A stretch of 64,000 nucleotides of DNA from Verrucomicrobiota bacterium (lineage in GTDB: Bacteria > Verrucomicrobiota > Verrucomicrobiia > Chthoniobacterales > UBA10450): NCBI GenBank assembly GCA_019244415.1, contig JAFASN010000084.1:1-64000 (forward strand), written 5' to 3'. Made by a program: the position numbers and the translations under genes. This document shows, piece after piece, positions 7,936 through 20,956 of the stretch (within the stretch, counting starts at the first letter, position 1; every line of letters starts with the position of its first letter). Under the pieces are notes generated by a model. That model was given only the letters and a program-made list of their open reading frames with translations. It was not told the origin of the DNA and made no database searches.

Positions 7936-10900
7936 TAGGCGCGTTTGTGCCGTCCTGAGCTTCGCTGTTATCGGGATCGTTTCAGGCTACGCACAAACGC
8001 CAGGCACGGTTGATCTCAGCTTCAATGCATCGCTGGGAGTTTTGCCCGGCTTCCCCGTTTCAGGTGATTCACTTGCAATCCAGCCCGACGGACGCGTGTT
8101 GATCGGCGGTATGTTCCAGAATGGAACTGGAAATAATATCTCGACAAGCTTCGCCAGACTCTTCGCAGATGGCAGCCTGGACCCAACCTTCAATGTGGGC
8201 AGCGGCACTGATGGTGATGTGGTGTCAATTGCTTTACAGCCCGACGGCAAGGCGGTCGTTGGGGGATGGTTTTCGCATGTTAATGGCACGGCACGGAACT
8301 TCGTCGCGAGAATTACCCCGGAGGGAACTCTCGATACGACATTCAACGCGCTCAGCGGTATTACGGAAAGCGGGCCCGATTTTAGCGGGAATTCCGGCAC
8401 CGTCAGCGCCATCGCGGAGCAACCCGACGGCAAACTGATCATTGGCGGCCAGTTCGACCAAATAAATGGAGTGGCCCACGGAAATATCGCACGGCTCAAC
8501 ATCGACGGGACGGTAGATGATGCTTTCGGCGCAAGTGTCACGGGCGGGACTTACACCGTGAATTCCGTCGCTGTACAATCGGACGGGAAGATTCTGGTCG
8601 GCGGCGACTTCACTGAAGTCGATGGTGTAGCGTGCAATTACATCGCGCGGTTGAACTCGGATGGGAGCCTCGATGCGACTTTTCGGCCGACTATCGCTGG
8701 GGCTGGCGCTGTTGTTTTGTATAGCATTGCTGTTGAAATCGACGGCAAGATATTGTTGGGTGGAAATTTCACGGTACTAAACGGTGTTACGCGTTATGGG
8801 TTCGCGCGACTGAATAGCGACGGTAGCCTCGATACTACCTTCAATAGAAACAGCTCGGCAACTGATACAGTTTTTACAATCTTGCCGCTGCCTACCGGCG
8901 AATATTTGATCGGCGGGAACTTCACTGTCGTAAATGGCACTCAACGCAATTACGTGGCCAGACTCAATGCTGATGGGAGCGTTGATCCATTGTTCGATCC
9001 AGGAACCGGCCCTGATAACGCGGTCTGGACGGTTGCGCCTTCGCCGGGCGGGAAAGTACTTGTCGGGGGACGGTTTTCACAAGTGGACGGGGCCGCGCGC
9101 TTCCGCGTCGCGAGGTTGAACTCCGACGGCACGCTCGATACCACCTTCGTTCCTCCCTCGGGAGACATAACGAATCCGGAGTACAATCTGTGGTCGCTGG
9201 CTGTGCAAAGTGATGGCGAGGTGATCGTGGGCGGGGAATTCGGCGGAAGTACCGGCCCAGTTCGCTGCCTGGAAAGATTGAAGGCCGACGGTAGCTTGGA
9301 CAACGCGTTCACCGGTGATGCCACAAACGATGTTCTGGCGCTAGCGCTTACCCCCGACGGTAAGATTTTGCTCGGCGGCTACTTCTACGGAGTGGACGGA
9401 ATTGCACGAACCGCCATCGCGCGAATTAATTCCACCGGCGCTTTAGATATAAGCTTCAATGTCGGCAGTGGTCCAGATAGTGACGTAGAAAGCGTCGCAA
9501 TCCAGGGTGACGGTAAGATCCTTATCGGCGGGTTTTTCAACCAGGTAAACGCAATCTCACGTTCCGGAATTGCCCGGTTAAATGGCGACGGGAGCCTCGA
9601 CACTACGTTTCAGCCGGGTAGCGGTGCAGGCTCGTTGGCAGTTGGGAAGATAATCATTCAACCAGACGGAAAAGTGATTGCCGCCGGACACTTCACTCAC
9701 TTTGACGGAGTTGTCGAAGCTCATCTCGTGCGACTGAACGCAGACGGAAGCGTTGATCGTACATTCAGCGCAGCTATCGGCGCGTTGAATGAAATCGACA
9801 GCATAGCTTTGCAGCCAGATGGCGGGATCGTCCTTGGCGGGTGCGTTCGGGCCGACAACGGCGCCGCGTCGGATTTCGCCGTACTCAGGCTCAAGAGTGA
9901 CGGCAGCCTTGACGGCACATTCAACCGCGCCGCGGCGGACGGATTCGTCTTCGGAGTTGCCGTGCAGAGCGACGGCAAGATCGTAATTGGTGGTTATTTT
10001 GCCAACGTGAATGGCGCGCCGTTGAGCGGTATCGCCCGATTAAATGCGGATGGGACAATCGACGGTAGCTTTCCGGGTCAAGTAGGCACCGATCAGTTTG
10101 ATGGCGTCAATTGTGCTGCTGTTAAATCCGACGGCAAGCTAGTTATCGGAGGCAACTTCACTCAAGTCGGCTCCCTGACACGCAACGGGATTGCGCAAAT
10201 CAACGGTTCGATGGGTAACTCTGGGATCCTTGGCAATATCTCAACCCGCGTTTGGGCAGGCAGTGGCAATGATGTGCCGATCGCGGGGATGGTGATTGGC
10301 GGGAGCAGCACGAAGCCCGTGTTGTTTCGCGCGTTGGGACCTACGCTGACACGTTTCGGCGTTTCTGGGGCGCTAGCGAATCCCACACTTGAGCTGCATG
10401 ATTCCTCGGGAGCTGAGATCGCGTTCAATGATGATTGGGCGAACGCTGCGAACGCGAGCTCGATCCCTCCGAAGTACCGTCCGCCCAACCCGCTCGAGTC
10501 GGCGATCTACACCAGCCTCAATCCAGGCGCATACACCGCAATCGGGCGCGGCGTCGCTAACAGTACAGGTGTCACGTTGATGGAGGCGTACGATATGGCC
10601 CCGAGTGCGCCCGGTAGCGCGCGCTTGATTAATATCTCCACCCGGGGGTTTGTCGGCACAGGCGACAACGTCATGATCGCTGGCCTGGTGATTCAATCCA
10701 ACAGCGAGAGTGTGCTGTTGCGGGCACTGGGTCCGACGCTGGCGCAGTTTGGCATCAACAACCCGCTACCGAGTACAACGCTCGAGCTGCATAATGCAAA
10801 CGGCATGCTGCTCAGCTCGAACACCGGCTGGAAAAGTACGCAGGAAGTGGAGATTGCGGCCAGCGGCAAGGCGCCGGCCAACGACACTGAGTCGGCCATG

Positions 10901-10996
10901 ATCGTGACACTCGCGCCGGGCAATTACACAGCCGTTGTCCGGGGAGTGAACAACGCCACCGGCATTGCCCTTGCCGAGGTTTATGGTCTGAACTGA
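7922..10996 (+). CDS. Secreted delta-60 repeat (beta-propeller-like) protein
   Basis: 1024 residues. A signal peptide (VCAVLSFAVIGIVSG, cleavage near AYAQ/T) precedes about 14 tandem delta-60 repeats of roughly 50-60 residues, each with a DGKILVGGxF strand and a SLDTTFNxGSG turn. The C-terminus (about 770-1024) is a duplicated module, each copy with RALGPTL and a TLELHxxxG strand, typical of Verrucomicrobia surface proteins. Likely secreted or cell-surface; the exact function is unknown, and no catalytic motif is seen. The GTG at 7922 is the only start giving a complete signal peptide. It lies in the same direction as its neighbours but splits rplL from rpoB, an unusual place for a secreted repeat protein. 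Confidence 0.85.
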   Translation: MHCAHRRVCAVLSFAVIGIVSGYAQTPGTVDLSFNASLGVLPGFPVSGDSLAIQPDGRVLIGGMFQNGTGNNISTSFARLFADGSLDPTFNVGSGTDGDVVSIALQPDGKAVVGGWFSHVNGTARNFVARITPEGTLDTTFNALSGITESGPDFSGNSGTVSAIAEQPDGKLIIGGQFDQINGVAHGNIARLNIDGTVDDAFGASVTGGTYTVNSVAVQSDGKILVGGDFTEVDGVACNYIARLNSDGSLDATFRPTIAGAGAVVLYSIAVEIDGKILLGGNFTVLNGVTRYGFARLNSDGSLDTTFNRNSSATDTVFTILPLPTGEYLIGGNFTVVNGTQRNYVARLNADGSVDPLFDPGTGPDNAVWTVAPSPGGKVLVGGRFSQVDGAARFRVARLNSDGTLDTTFVPPSGDITNPEYNLWSLAVQSDGEVIVGGEFGGSTGPVRCLERLKADGSLDNAFTGDATNDVLALALTPDGKILLGGYFYGVDGIARTAIARINSTGALDISFNVGSGPDSDVESVAIQGDGKILIGGFFNQVNAISRSGIARLNGDGSLDTTFQPGSGAGSLAVGKIIIQPDGKVIAAGHFTHFDGVVEAHLVRLNADGSVDRTFSAAIGALNEIDSIALQPDGGIVLGGCVRADNGAASDFAVLRLKSDGSLDGTFNRAAADGFVFGVAVQSDGKIVIGGYFANVNGAPLSGIARLNADGTIDGSFPGQVGTDQFDGVNCAAVKSDGKLVIGGNFTQVGSLTRNGIAQINGSMGNSGILGNISTRVWAGSGNDVPIAGMVIGGSSTKPVLFRALGPTLTRFGVSGALANPTLELHDSSGAEIAFNDDWANAANASSIPPKYRPPNPLESAIYTSLNPGAYTAIGRGVANSTGVTLMEAYDMAPSAPGSARLINISTRGFVGTGDNVMIAGLVIQSNSESVLLRALGPTLAQFGINNPLPSTTLELHNANGMLLSSNTGWKSTQEVEIAASGKAPANDTESAMIVTLAPGNYTAVVRGVNNATGIALAEVYGLN

Positions 10997-11358
10997 GACC
11001 CGCAGCTTGGCACGGAATGGGCCCGACAACTCGCCGGTCGCGCAAATTCAGTCATCCACCGAAAAACATTTGGTTGCGCTATCGGCTTGTTCGTGGCATA
11101 GATTCCGCTCGTTAAGAATAAGGAAGTTTATTTTTAACCCGGCGGAGAACGGAGAACATCTAAACTGGCAACGAAACGGTGGCTTTGTCGAATTTGACAT
11201 GCTGCTGATTCGCTGCCATTTTTGTCGTCTTCGCCGGAAGCCGTACCGTCGCGATCACCCTCGTCCGGAAAGCTGGCTGGAGACGTAACTTTCCCCCCGG
11301 AAACTCACCGCGTTCCCCCTGACGCTGTCGAGTGGCCACCCTTAGCAATAATTTATTT
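10997..11358 (+). other. Intergenic region upstream of rpoB
   Basis: About 360 bases without a convincing gene. It holds the candidate rpoB promoter at 11194 and a G/C-rich leader of about 130 bases before the rpoB start. I see no terminator for the delta-60 gene. Confidence 0.5.
11194..11222 (+). promoter_or_regulatory. Candidate promoter for rpoBC
   Basis: TTGACA at 11194-11199 is followed after 17 bases by CATTTT (three of six matches to the -10 consensus). The -35 box is perfect and the -10 is weak. A dedicated promoter is plausible because the delta-60 gene separates rpoB from rplL. Confidence 0.35.
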
Positions 11359-15165
<3,807 letters not shown>

Positions 15166-15207
15166 CGAACTAATCAATTTCAGCAGCTAACGAGAAATAA
15201 TTAATTA

Positions 15208-18200
15208 ATGAACGAACATTCCTGGCGAGAGCTGGTAGGTGAAGAAAGAGCGGTCGGTTTTGATCAGGTCGCAATCGGTGTGGCTTCGAGCGATACCATG
15301 CGCTCGTGGAGCAAGGGCGAAGTAAAGAACCCGGAGACGATTAACTATCGCACCTTTAAGCCGGAGAAAGGTGGATTGTTTTGCGAGCGCATTTTCGGGC
15401 CGACTCGCGATTGGGAATGTTCTTGCGGAAAGTACAAGCGAATCAAGCACAAGGGCGTTATTTGCGATCGCTGTGGCGTGGAGGTGACGCTGGCGCGAGT
15501 ACGCCGCGAACGCATGGGCCACATCGAATTGGCGGTGCCTGTGTCTCACATCTGGTTCTATAAGTGCATGCCCTCGCGGCTTGGATTGATGCTGGACATG
15601 AGCGCGCGGCAACTTGAGCGCGTGATCTACTACGAGGATTACATTGTGGTTGATCCAGGCCAGACGCCACTACAGAAAACCCAGCTACTTAATGAGGTAG
15701 AGTACCGCGAAGCGCAGGAGCAGTACGGTGAAGCTTTTGTTGCTGGGATGGGCGCGGAAGCGGTCAAGAAGCTGCTGGCGGAAATAGACCTGCACAAGCT
15801 CAATAAGGAACTGGAGCAGGCCATGGGTAACACCAAGAGCAAACAGATTCGCAAGAAGCTGGCGAAACGCCTGAAGTTGGTGCAGGGCTTCATCTCTTCG
15901 CACGCGCGTCCTGAGTGGATGGTGCTTGAGGTACTGCCGGTCATTCCGCCGGACTTGCGCCCGCTTGTGCCACTCGAAGGCGGACGTTTCGCTACCTCGG
16001 ATCTGAATGACCTCTATCGCCGCGTCATTAACCGCAATAACCGCCTGAAGAACCTGCTTCAGCTTAAGACGCCCGACGTCATCATCCGCAATGAGAAGCG
16101 CATGCTCCAGGAAGCGGTCGATGCGTTGTTTGATAATGGGCGGCATGGGCGGGCTGTCACCGGCGCAGGCAACCGGCCGCTGAAGTCACTCAGCGATATG
16201 CTGAAGGGGAAAGGGGGCCGCTTCCGCCAGAACTTGCTCGGTAAACGTGTCGATTACTCCGGCCGTTCGGTCATCGTGATCGGTCCGGAACTAAAGCTAC
16301 ATCAGTGCGGTTTGCCGAAGAAAATGGCTCTGGTGTTGTTCGAGCCTTTCATTATCCGGCGACTGAAAGACCTGGGTTACGTACACACGGTGCGCAGCGC
16401 GAAAAAGATGATCGAGCGGCAAACGCCGGAAGTGTGGGACATTCTCGATGAAGTGACGCGCGGGCATCCGGTGCTGCTCAATCGCGCGCCGACGCTGCAT
16501 CGTCTTTCAATCCAGGCGTTCGAGCCGCAACTGATCGAAGGTGAAGCGATCCGCATTCACCCGCTCGTTTGCACGGCCTACAACGCTGACTTCGATGGCG
16601 ACCAGATGGCGGTGCATGTTCCGCTATCGGTCGAAGCACAGATGGAAGCGCGCATGCTCATGCTCGCTCCGAATAACATTTTTTCGCCGTCGAGCGGCAA
16701 ACCGATCACCACGCCCTCGCAGGACATCACGCTGGGTTGCTATTACCTCACGCAGCAGCCGCGTCGTGCTGCCGGAGCGGACGGCGAGGGGCGGTTGCCA
16801 CTGTTTTCTGATCCAGTCGAGGTGGAGTTCGCGATGGCCGAAGGCTCGGTTAAAACTCACGACCGCATCCGTTTTCAGAATCCGGATTTCGGTCGCGACA
16901 CAATTTACGGCAGCAAGGATTCGCGCGTGATCGAGACGACGGCGGGGCGTGTCATTTTCAATCAGATTTGGCCGAAGAACATGGGCTTTTTCAATAAGCC
17001 GGCAGGCAAAAAGCAGCTCAGCGACATTATTTGGCGTTGTTACCAGGTCGCGGGGCCTGAAGGGACGGTCGAGACGCTCGATCGGTTAAAGGAGCTCGGC
17101 TTCCGCGAAGCGACGAAGGCAGGTGTCTCGATCGGCATTTCGGACATGATCATCCCGAAAGAGAAGGAGATCGAGTTGCAGAATGCCTACAAACAAATCC
17201 GCACGGTCGAGCAGCAGTATCGCAAAGGCATTATCACTGATGGCGAGCGCTACAATAAGATTATCGACATCTGGACACATGCGGGCGACGAGATCTCAAA
17301 CGTCATGTTCCGGACGCTGGAGCATAATGACGGGCGCAAGGAGCTGAATCCTGTTTATCTAATGGTTGATTCAGGGGCGCGCGGAAACCGGCAGCAGGTG
17401 CGCCAGCTTGCCGGGATGCGTGGATTGATGGCGAAACCGAGCGGCGAAATCATCGAGCGACCGATTACTTCGAACTTCCGTGAAGGTCTCACCGTACTTG
17501 AGTACTTCATCTCCACGCACGGCGCGCGCAAGGGTCTGGCTGACACCGCGCTGAAAACGGCAGATTCAGGCTACCTCACGCGCAAGCTGGTCGATGCTGC
17601 ACAGGACGTAATCATTAATGAAGAAGACTGCGGCACGGTGAACGGCATCACTGTTCGTTCTATCTACGAAGGTGACGAAGAAGTGGTTGACCTGGCTCAA
17701 CGCATTATCGGGCGGGTAAGCTGCGAGACGATCGCTGATCCAGTGGATAAGAAAAAGAAAATAGTGAAAGCGAACCAGCTCATCGATGAAAAGATCGCGG
17801 CAGATTTGCAGCGCATTGGGGTGGAGAGCCTGAAAATTCGCTCTGTACTCACCTGCGAATGTGGCCGTGGTGTTTGCGCGATGTGTTACGGCCGTAATCT
17901 GGCCACAGGTCAGTTTGTCAAGCTGGGCGAAGCGGTGGGAATCATCGCCGCGCAATCGATTGGCGAACCGGGCACGCAGTTAACGATGCGCACCTTCCAC
18001 ATCGGCGGCACAGCGAGCCAGACTTTCAAGCAGCCGATCGTGAAGGCAAAGAACGACGGCCACATTCAGTTCAATGATTTACGGACAGTACAGGCGCTCG
18101 ATGGCAGCTGGATTGTATTGAATAAGAACGGCTCGATCAGCGTGCACAATGCCGAAGGCCGTGAGCTCGAGCGCTACAATGTGGTGATCGGCTCAGTTGT

Positions 18201-19332
18201 TTCCAAAGCCGACAACGCCGAGGTCAAGAAAGGTGAAACTTTCGTGCAATGGGATCCATACAACGTGCCCATCCTGACCGAGCAGTCCGGCACTGTCGAG
18301 TTCCGCGACATGATCGCGGGTGTCACGATCAAGCGTGACGTTGACGAAGCGACCGGCCTGATGGGAACGGTCATCATCGAGCACAAGGAAGATTTGCATC
18401 CGCAGATCGTAGTTGTCGGTGAGAAGAAGGAAGTGGTTGCCAGCTACTCGATTCCAGCGGGCGCACACGTCGTTGTTGAAGAAGGCGACAAGGTGCGTGC
18501 TGGTGCCTTGTTAGCCAAGACACCGCGCAAGGTGGCGAAGACGAAAGATATCACCGGCGGTCTGCCACGCGTGGCGGAGTTATTTGAAGCGCGGCGTCCG
18601 AAGGATGCGGCCGAGATCGCGAAGATCGATGGAATTGTGGAAATGGGCGGTACTGTACGCGGAAAACGGCGGCTGATTCTTAAGGACGTGGACACCGGGT
18701 CGGAGGAGGAGCACCTCATTCCGCTCACCAAGCACGTGATTGTTTTCAAGGGCGACTTCGTCCGGAAAGGCCAGCAGCTCACGGAAGGACCTGTTGTGCC
18801 GCACGAGATCCTGGAGATTTGCGGGCCGCAGGATTTGCAGGAGCACCTCGTGAACGAAGTACAGGAAGTTTACCGGCTCCAAGGTGTTGAGATTAACGAC
18901 AAACATATTGAAATCATCGTGCGGCAGATGCTGCGCAAGGTGAAGATTACCGATCCGGGCGACACGACACTGTTATGGGGTGACCAGGTCGATAAGCTGG
19001 AGTTTGAGGAAGAGAACAAGCGTGTCACTGAACAAGGTGGTAAACCGGCGGAAGCAGTGCCGGTATTGCTCGGAATCACCAAGGCTTCGCTCGAGACCGA
19101 CAGCTTCATCTCGGCTGCATCGTTCCAGGATACCACGCGGGTGCTGACGGAAGCCGCGACACTTGGCAAAGTGGACAGGTTGCGCGGATTCAAGGAAAAC
19201 GTGATTATGGGTCATCTGATTCCCGCGGGGACGGGATTCCCGCGTCACCGCGAGATTCGTCTGGTCGAGAAAGGCGAGCCGGTAGGCGCAGCGGTGATGG
19301 AAGAAAACGAACCGCAGCCGGCGATCGGATAG
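15208..19332 (+). CDS. rpoC: DNA-directed RNA polymerase subunit beta'
   Basis: 1374 residues, complete. The N-terminal zinc finger (CSCGKYK...CDRCG), the catalytic magnesium loop [16 protein letters not shown] and the second zinc site ([16 protein letters not shown]) are all present, as is the trigger-loop region [18 protein letters not shown]. It is the last gene of the polymerase block; a strong intrinsic terminator follows at 19360. Confidence 0.98.
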   Translation: MNEHSWRELVGEERAVGFDQVAIGVASSDTMRSWSKGEVKNPETINYRTFKPEKGGLFCERIFGPTRDWECSCGKYKRIKHKGVICDRCGVEVTLARVRRERMGHIELAVPVSHIWFYKCMPSRLGLMLDMSARQLERVIYYEDYIVVDPGQTPLQKTQLLNEVEYREAQEQYGEAFVAGMGAEAVKKLLAEIDLHKLNKELEQAMGNTKSKQIRKKLAKRLKLVQGFISSHARPEWMVLEVLPVIPPDLRPLVPLEGGRFATSDLNDLYRRVINRNNRLKNLLQLKTPDVIIRNEKRMLQEAVDALFDNGRHGRAVTGAGNRPLKSLSDMLKGKGGRFRQNLLGKRVDYSGRSVIVIGPELKLHQCGLPKKMALVLFEPFIIRRLKDLGYVHTVRSAKKMIERQTPEVWDILDEVTRGHPVLLNRAPTLHRLSIQAFEPQLIEGEAIRIHPLVCTAYNADFDGDQMAVHVPLSVEAQMEARMLMLAPNNIFSPSSGKPITTPSQDITLGCYYLTQQPRRAAGADGEGRLPLFSDPVEVEFAMAEGSVKTHDRIRFQNPDFGRDTIYGSKDSRVIETTAGRVIFNQIWPKNMGFFNKPAGKKQLSDIIWRCYQVAGPEGTVETLDRLKELGFREATKAGVSIGISDMIIPKEKEIELQNAYKQIRTVEQQYRKGIITDGERYNKIIDIWTHAGDEISNVMFRTLEHNDGRKELNPVYLMVDSGARGNRQQVRQLAGMRGLMAKPSGEIIERPITSNFREGLTVLEYFISTHGARKGLADTALKTADSGYLTRKLVDAAQDVIINEEDCGTVNGITVRSIYEGDEEVVDLAQRIIGRVSCETIADPVDKKKKIVKANQLIDEKIAADLQRIGVESLKIRSVLTCECGRGVCAMCYGRNLATGQFVKLGEAVGIIAAQSIGEPGTQLTMRTFHIGGTASQTFKQPIVKAKNDGHIQFNDLRTVQALDGSWIVLNKNGSISVHNAEGRELERYNVVIGSVVSKADNAEVKKGETFVQWDPYNVPILTEQSGTVEFRDMIAGVTIKRDVDEATGLMGTVIIEHKEDLHPQIVVVGEKKEVVASYSIPAGAHVVVEEGDKVRAGALLAKTPRKVAKTKDITGGLPRVAELFEARRPKDAAEIAKIDGIVEMGGTVRGKRRLILKDVDTGSEEEHLIPLTKHVIVFKGDFVRKGQQLTEGPVVPHEILEICGPQDLQEHLVNEVQEVYRLQGVEINDKHIEIIVRQMLRKVKITDPGDTTLLWGDQVDKLEFEEENKRVTEQGGKPAEAVPVLLGITKASLETDSFISAASFQDTTRVLTEAATLGKVDRLRGFKENVIMGHLIPAGTGFPRHREIRLVEKGEPVGAAVMEENEPQPAIG

Positions 19333-19359
19333 TTATTTGCGGCTGAGTTGAATTGTGAG

Positions 19360-19399
19360 ACGTCGAACCGGTTTTGCGCTGGTTCGACGTTTTGCTTTT
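19360..19399 (+). terminator. Intrinsic terminator after rpoC
   Basis: Perfect 10-base stem ACGTCGAACC / GGTTCGACGT (19360-19369 and 19381-19390) with an 11-base loop, followed by TTTTGCTTTT. It lies 28 bases past the rpoC stop. Confidence 0.9.
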
Positions 19400-19460
19400 A
19401 TAAGTACGAGCATCGTAGGTATGGGCAGAGCGTAGTACAATCGCCACGGAGTTTTGTATA

Positions 19461-19985
19461 GTGTCCATCGCAACCAAGACCGGCGACAAAGGCGAGACAT
19501 CGCTGATGTATGGGCGCCGTGTGCCCAAGGAGGATTTGCGCGTGGAGAGCTACGGGAGTGTTGATGAGCTGAACAGCGCACTCGGGCTGGCGCGGGCGGC
19601 AGCACAAAGCGAGTTCGTTCGGGAAGAACTTCTTGCGGTGCAAAAAGAGTTGATCACCGTGATGGGCGAGCTCGCGACCTCCCCGGAAGACCTCGAGCGG
19701 TATCACAGCGACAATTTCCCCGCGACAAGCAGTGCGATGGTCGATCGGGTGACGGCGGTGATCGACGACATTGAATCGCATCACACCATAAAGAAAGGCT
19801 GGGTAATTCCCGGTGCATCATTCGGGCCGGCGTGCCTGGACCTGGCGCGAACCGCGTGCCGGCGAGCGGAGCGTCGTGTCGCCTCGCTGCAACATCCCAA
19901 CGCTGAAATTCTGCGCTATCTCAACAGAGTGTCGGATCTGTGCTGGCTACTTGCGCTGTCGGAGGGAGGCGCGGCGCAGAGTTAA
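19461..19985 (+). CDS. ATP:cob(I)alamin adenosyltransferase, PduO type
   Basis: 174 residues. It carries the PduO-family signatures: N-terminal TKTGDKGETSL, YGSVDELNSALG, the ATP/cobalamin contact segment LARTACRRAERRV and YLNRVSDLCWLLA near the end. It adds the adenosyl group to cob(I)alamin, making the coenzyme B12 used by mutases and class II reductases. Start is GTG at 19461. The gene is convergent with tilS and overlaps it by four bases (19982-19985). Confidence 0.93.
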   Translation: MSIATKTGDKGETSLMYGRRVPKEDLRVESYGSVDELNSALGLARAAAQSEFVREELLAVQKELITVMGELATSPEDLERYHSDNFPATSSAMVDRVTAVIDDIESHHTIKKGWVIPGASFGPACLDLARTACRRAERRVASLQHPNAEILRYLNRVSDLCWLLALSEGGAAQS

Positions 19986-20956
19986 TCAAGAAAGATTTTC
20001 CGTGCACGCCGACGGGCATGCCTGTTTCCGGGCAAATTGACTTTCGCAACTTGCGCATCAGGCGATGCAAGCGCGCGAATTTGCTCGACCACATCAAAAC
20101 TAAGATTCGGAATATTTTGTGTGCGCAACCAGCGCATAATCGCACGGCGTTGAAGGGCGACCGGCAGTGCACGCAACCATTGCAGCTCGAGTTGAGTTGA
20201 GTACAAGCCGTTCGGCGCAAGCATCGATTCGAGCAGCACATCTTCTTCCGCCCAGATTTGGGTTGTGCGCCTGATGGTCGGCCGAACGTTGCGCCCGAAC
20301 TGTTTTTCAATGTAGGGAAGGACTCTATGCCGAATTCGGTTTCGCGTGGCATCGAGCAGGGCGTTGCTCGCGTCTTCGCGGAAGCGCACGCAATGTGCGG
20401 TGGTGTACTCAGCGATTTCGCTCCGCCAGAAATGCAGCAGCGGGCGGACGACAGTCAGGTTTGTGCTGCCAACACGCTGCTCGGAAACGCTGCGCATCGC
20501 CGCGACGCCAGCCGGGCTCGCGCCCCGCACGAAATTCATCAATGCCGTTTCCACGAGATCGTCAGCGTGATGGGCGAGAAAGAGGGTGGTGCAGCGGCGG
20601 CGGCGGGCGACCGCGGCGAAAAACTCCATCCGCGACTGCCGTCCGGCTGTCTCAATTGAGACGTTTGTCTGCCGCGCGCGCAGCCGAACATCAGTGACTG
20701 CGATTTCCGCATGCAGGCCGGCGGAACGCGCTGCCTCAGCCACAAAGCGCGCATCGCGCTTCGAAGCCCGGCTGCGCAGCTGATGATCCAAATGACAAAC
20801 AATGAGGCGAAGGTAACCCTGCTCGAGTAACCCGTGCAGCAGAGCCATCGAATCGCGCCCGCCAGAAACGCCGACGAGATATCGGCGCTCTGGCGGAAAC
20901 TCACGGGCGATGCCTTCCGGCAACGTGATGCGGGATATTTGTCGCCTGCCGCTCAA
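19982..20956 (-). CDS. tilS: tRNA(Ile)-lysidine synthase
   Basis: 324 residues. The PP-loop ATP-binding motif GVSGGRDSMALLHG lies near residues 28-41, followed by HLDHQLR and the ALMNFVRGASPAG segment typical of TilS. The enzyme converts C34 of the CAU-anticodon tRNA-Ile to lysidine, letting it read AUA. The C-terminal part is shorter than in E. coli, ending shortly after the substrate-binding helices, as in many small TilS forms. Its ATG overlaps the kinase stop by four bases, so it is translationally coupled to the upstream kinase. Confidence 0.92.
   Translation of the reverse strand: MSGRRQISRITLPEGIAREFPPERRYLVGVSGGRDSMALLHGLLEQGYLRLIVCHLDHQLRSRASKRDARFVAEAARSAGLHAEIAVTDVRLRARQTNVSIETAGRQSRMEFFAAVARRRRCTTLFLAHHADDLVETALMNFVRGASPAGVAAMRSVSEQRVGSTNLTVVRPLLHFWRSEIAEYTTAHCVRFREDASNALLDATRNRIRHRVLPYIEKQFGRNVRPTIRRTTQIWAEEDVLLESMLAPNGLYSTQLELQWLRALPVALQRRAIMRWLRTQNIPNLSFDVVEQIRALASPDAQVAKVNLPGNRHARRRARKIFLD

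Noticed and set aside
7205-7936. A 243-codon minus-strand frame opposite rplL
   Set aside because: Antisense shadow of the Ala-rich L7/L12 hinge; no recognisable domain and rplL is certain.
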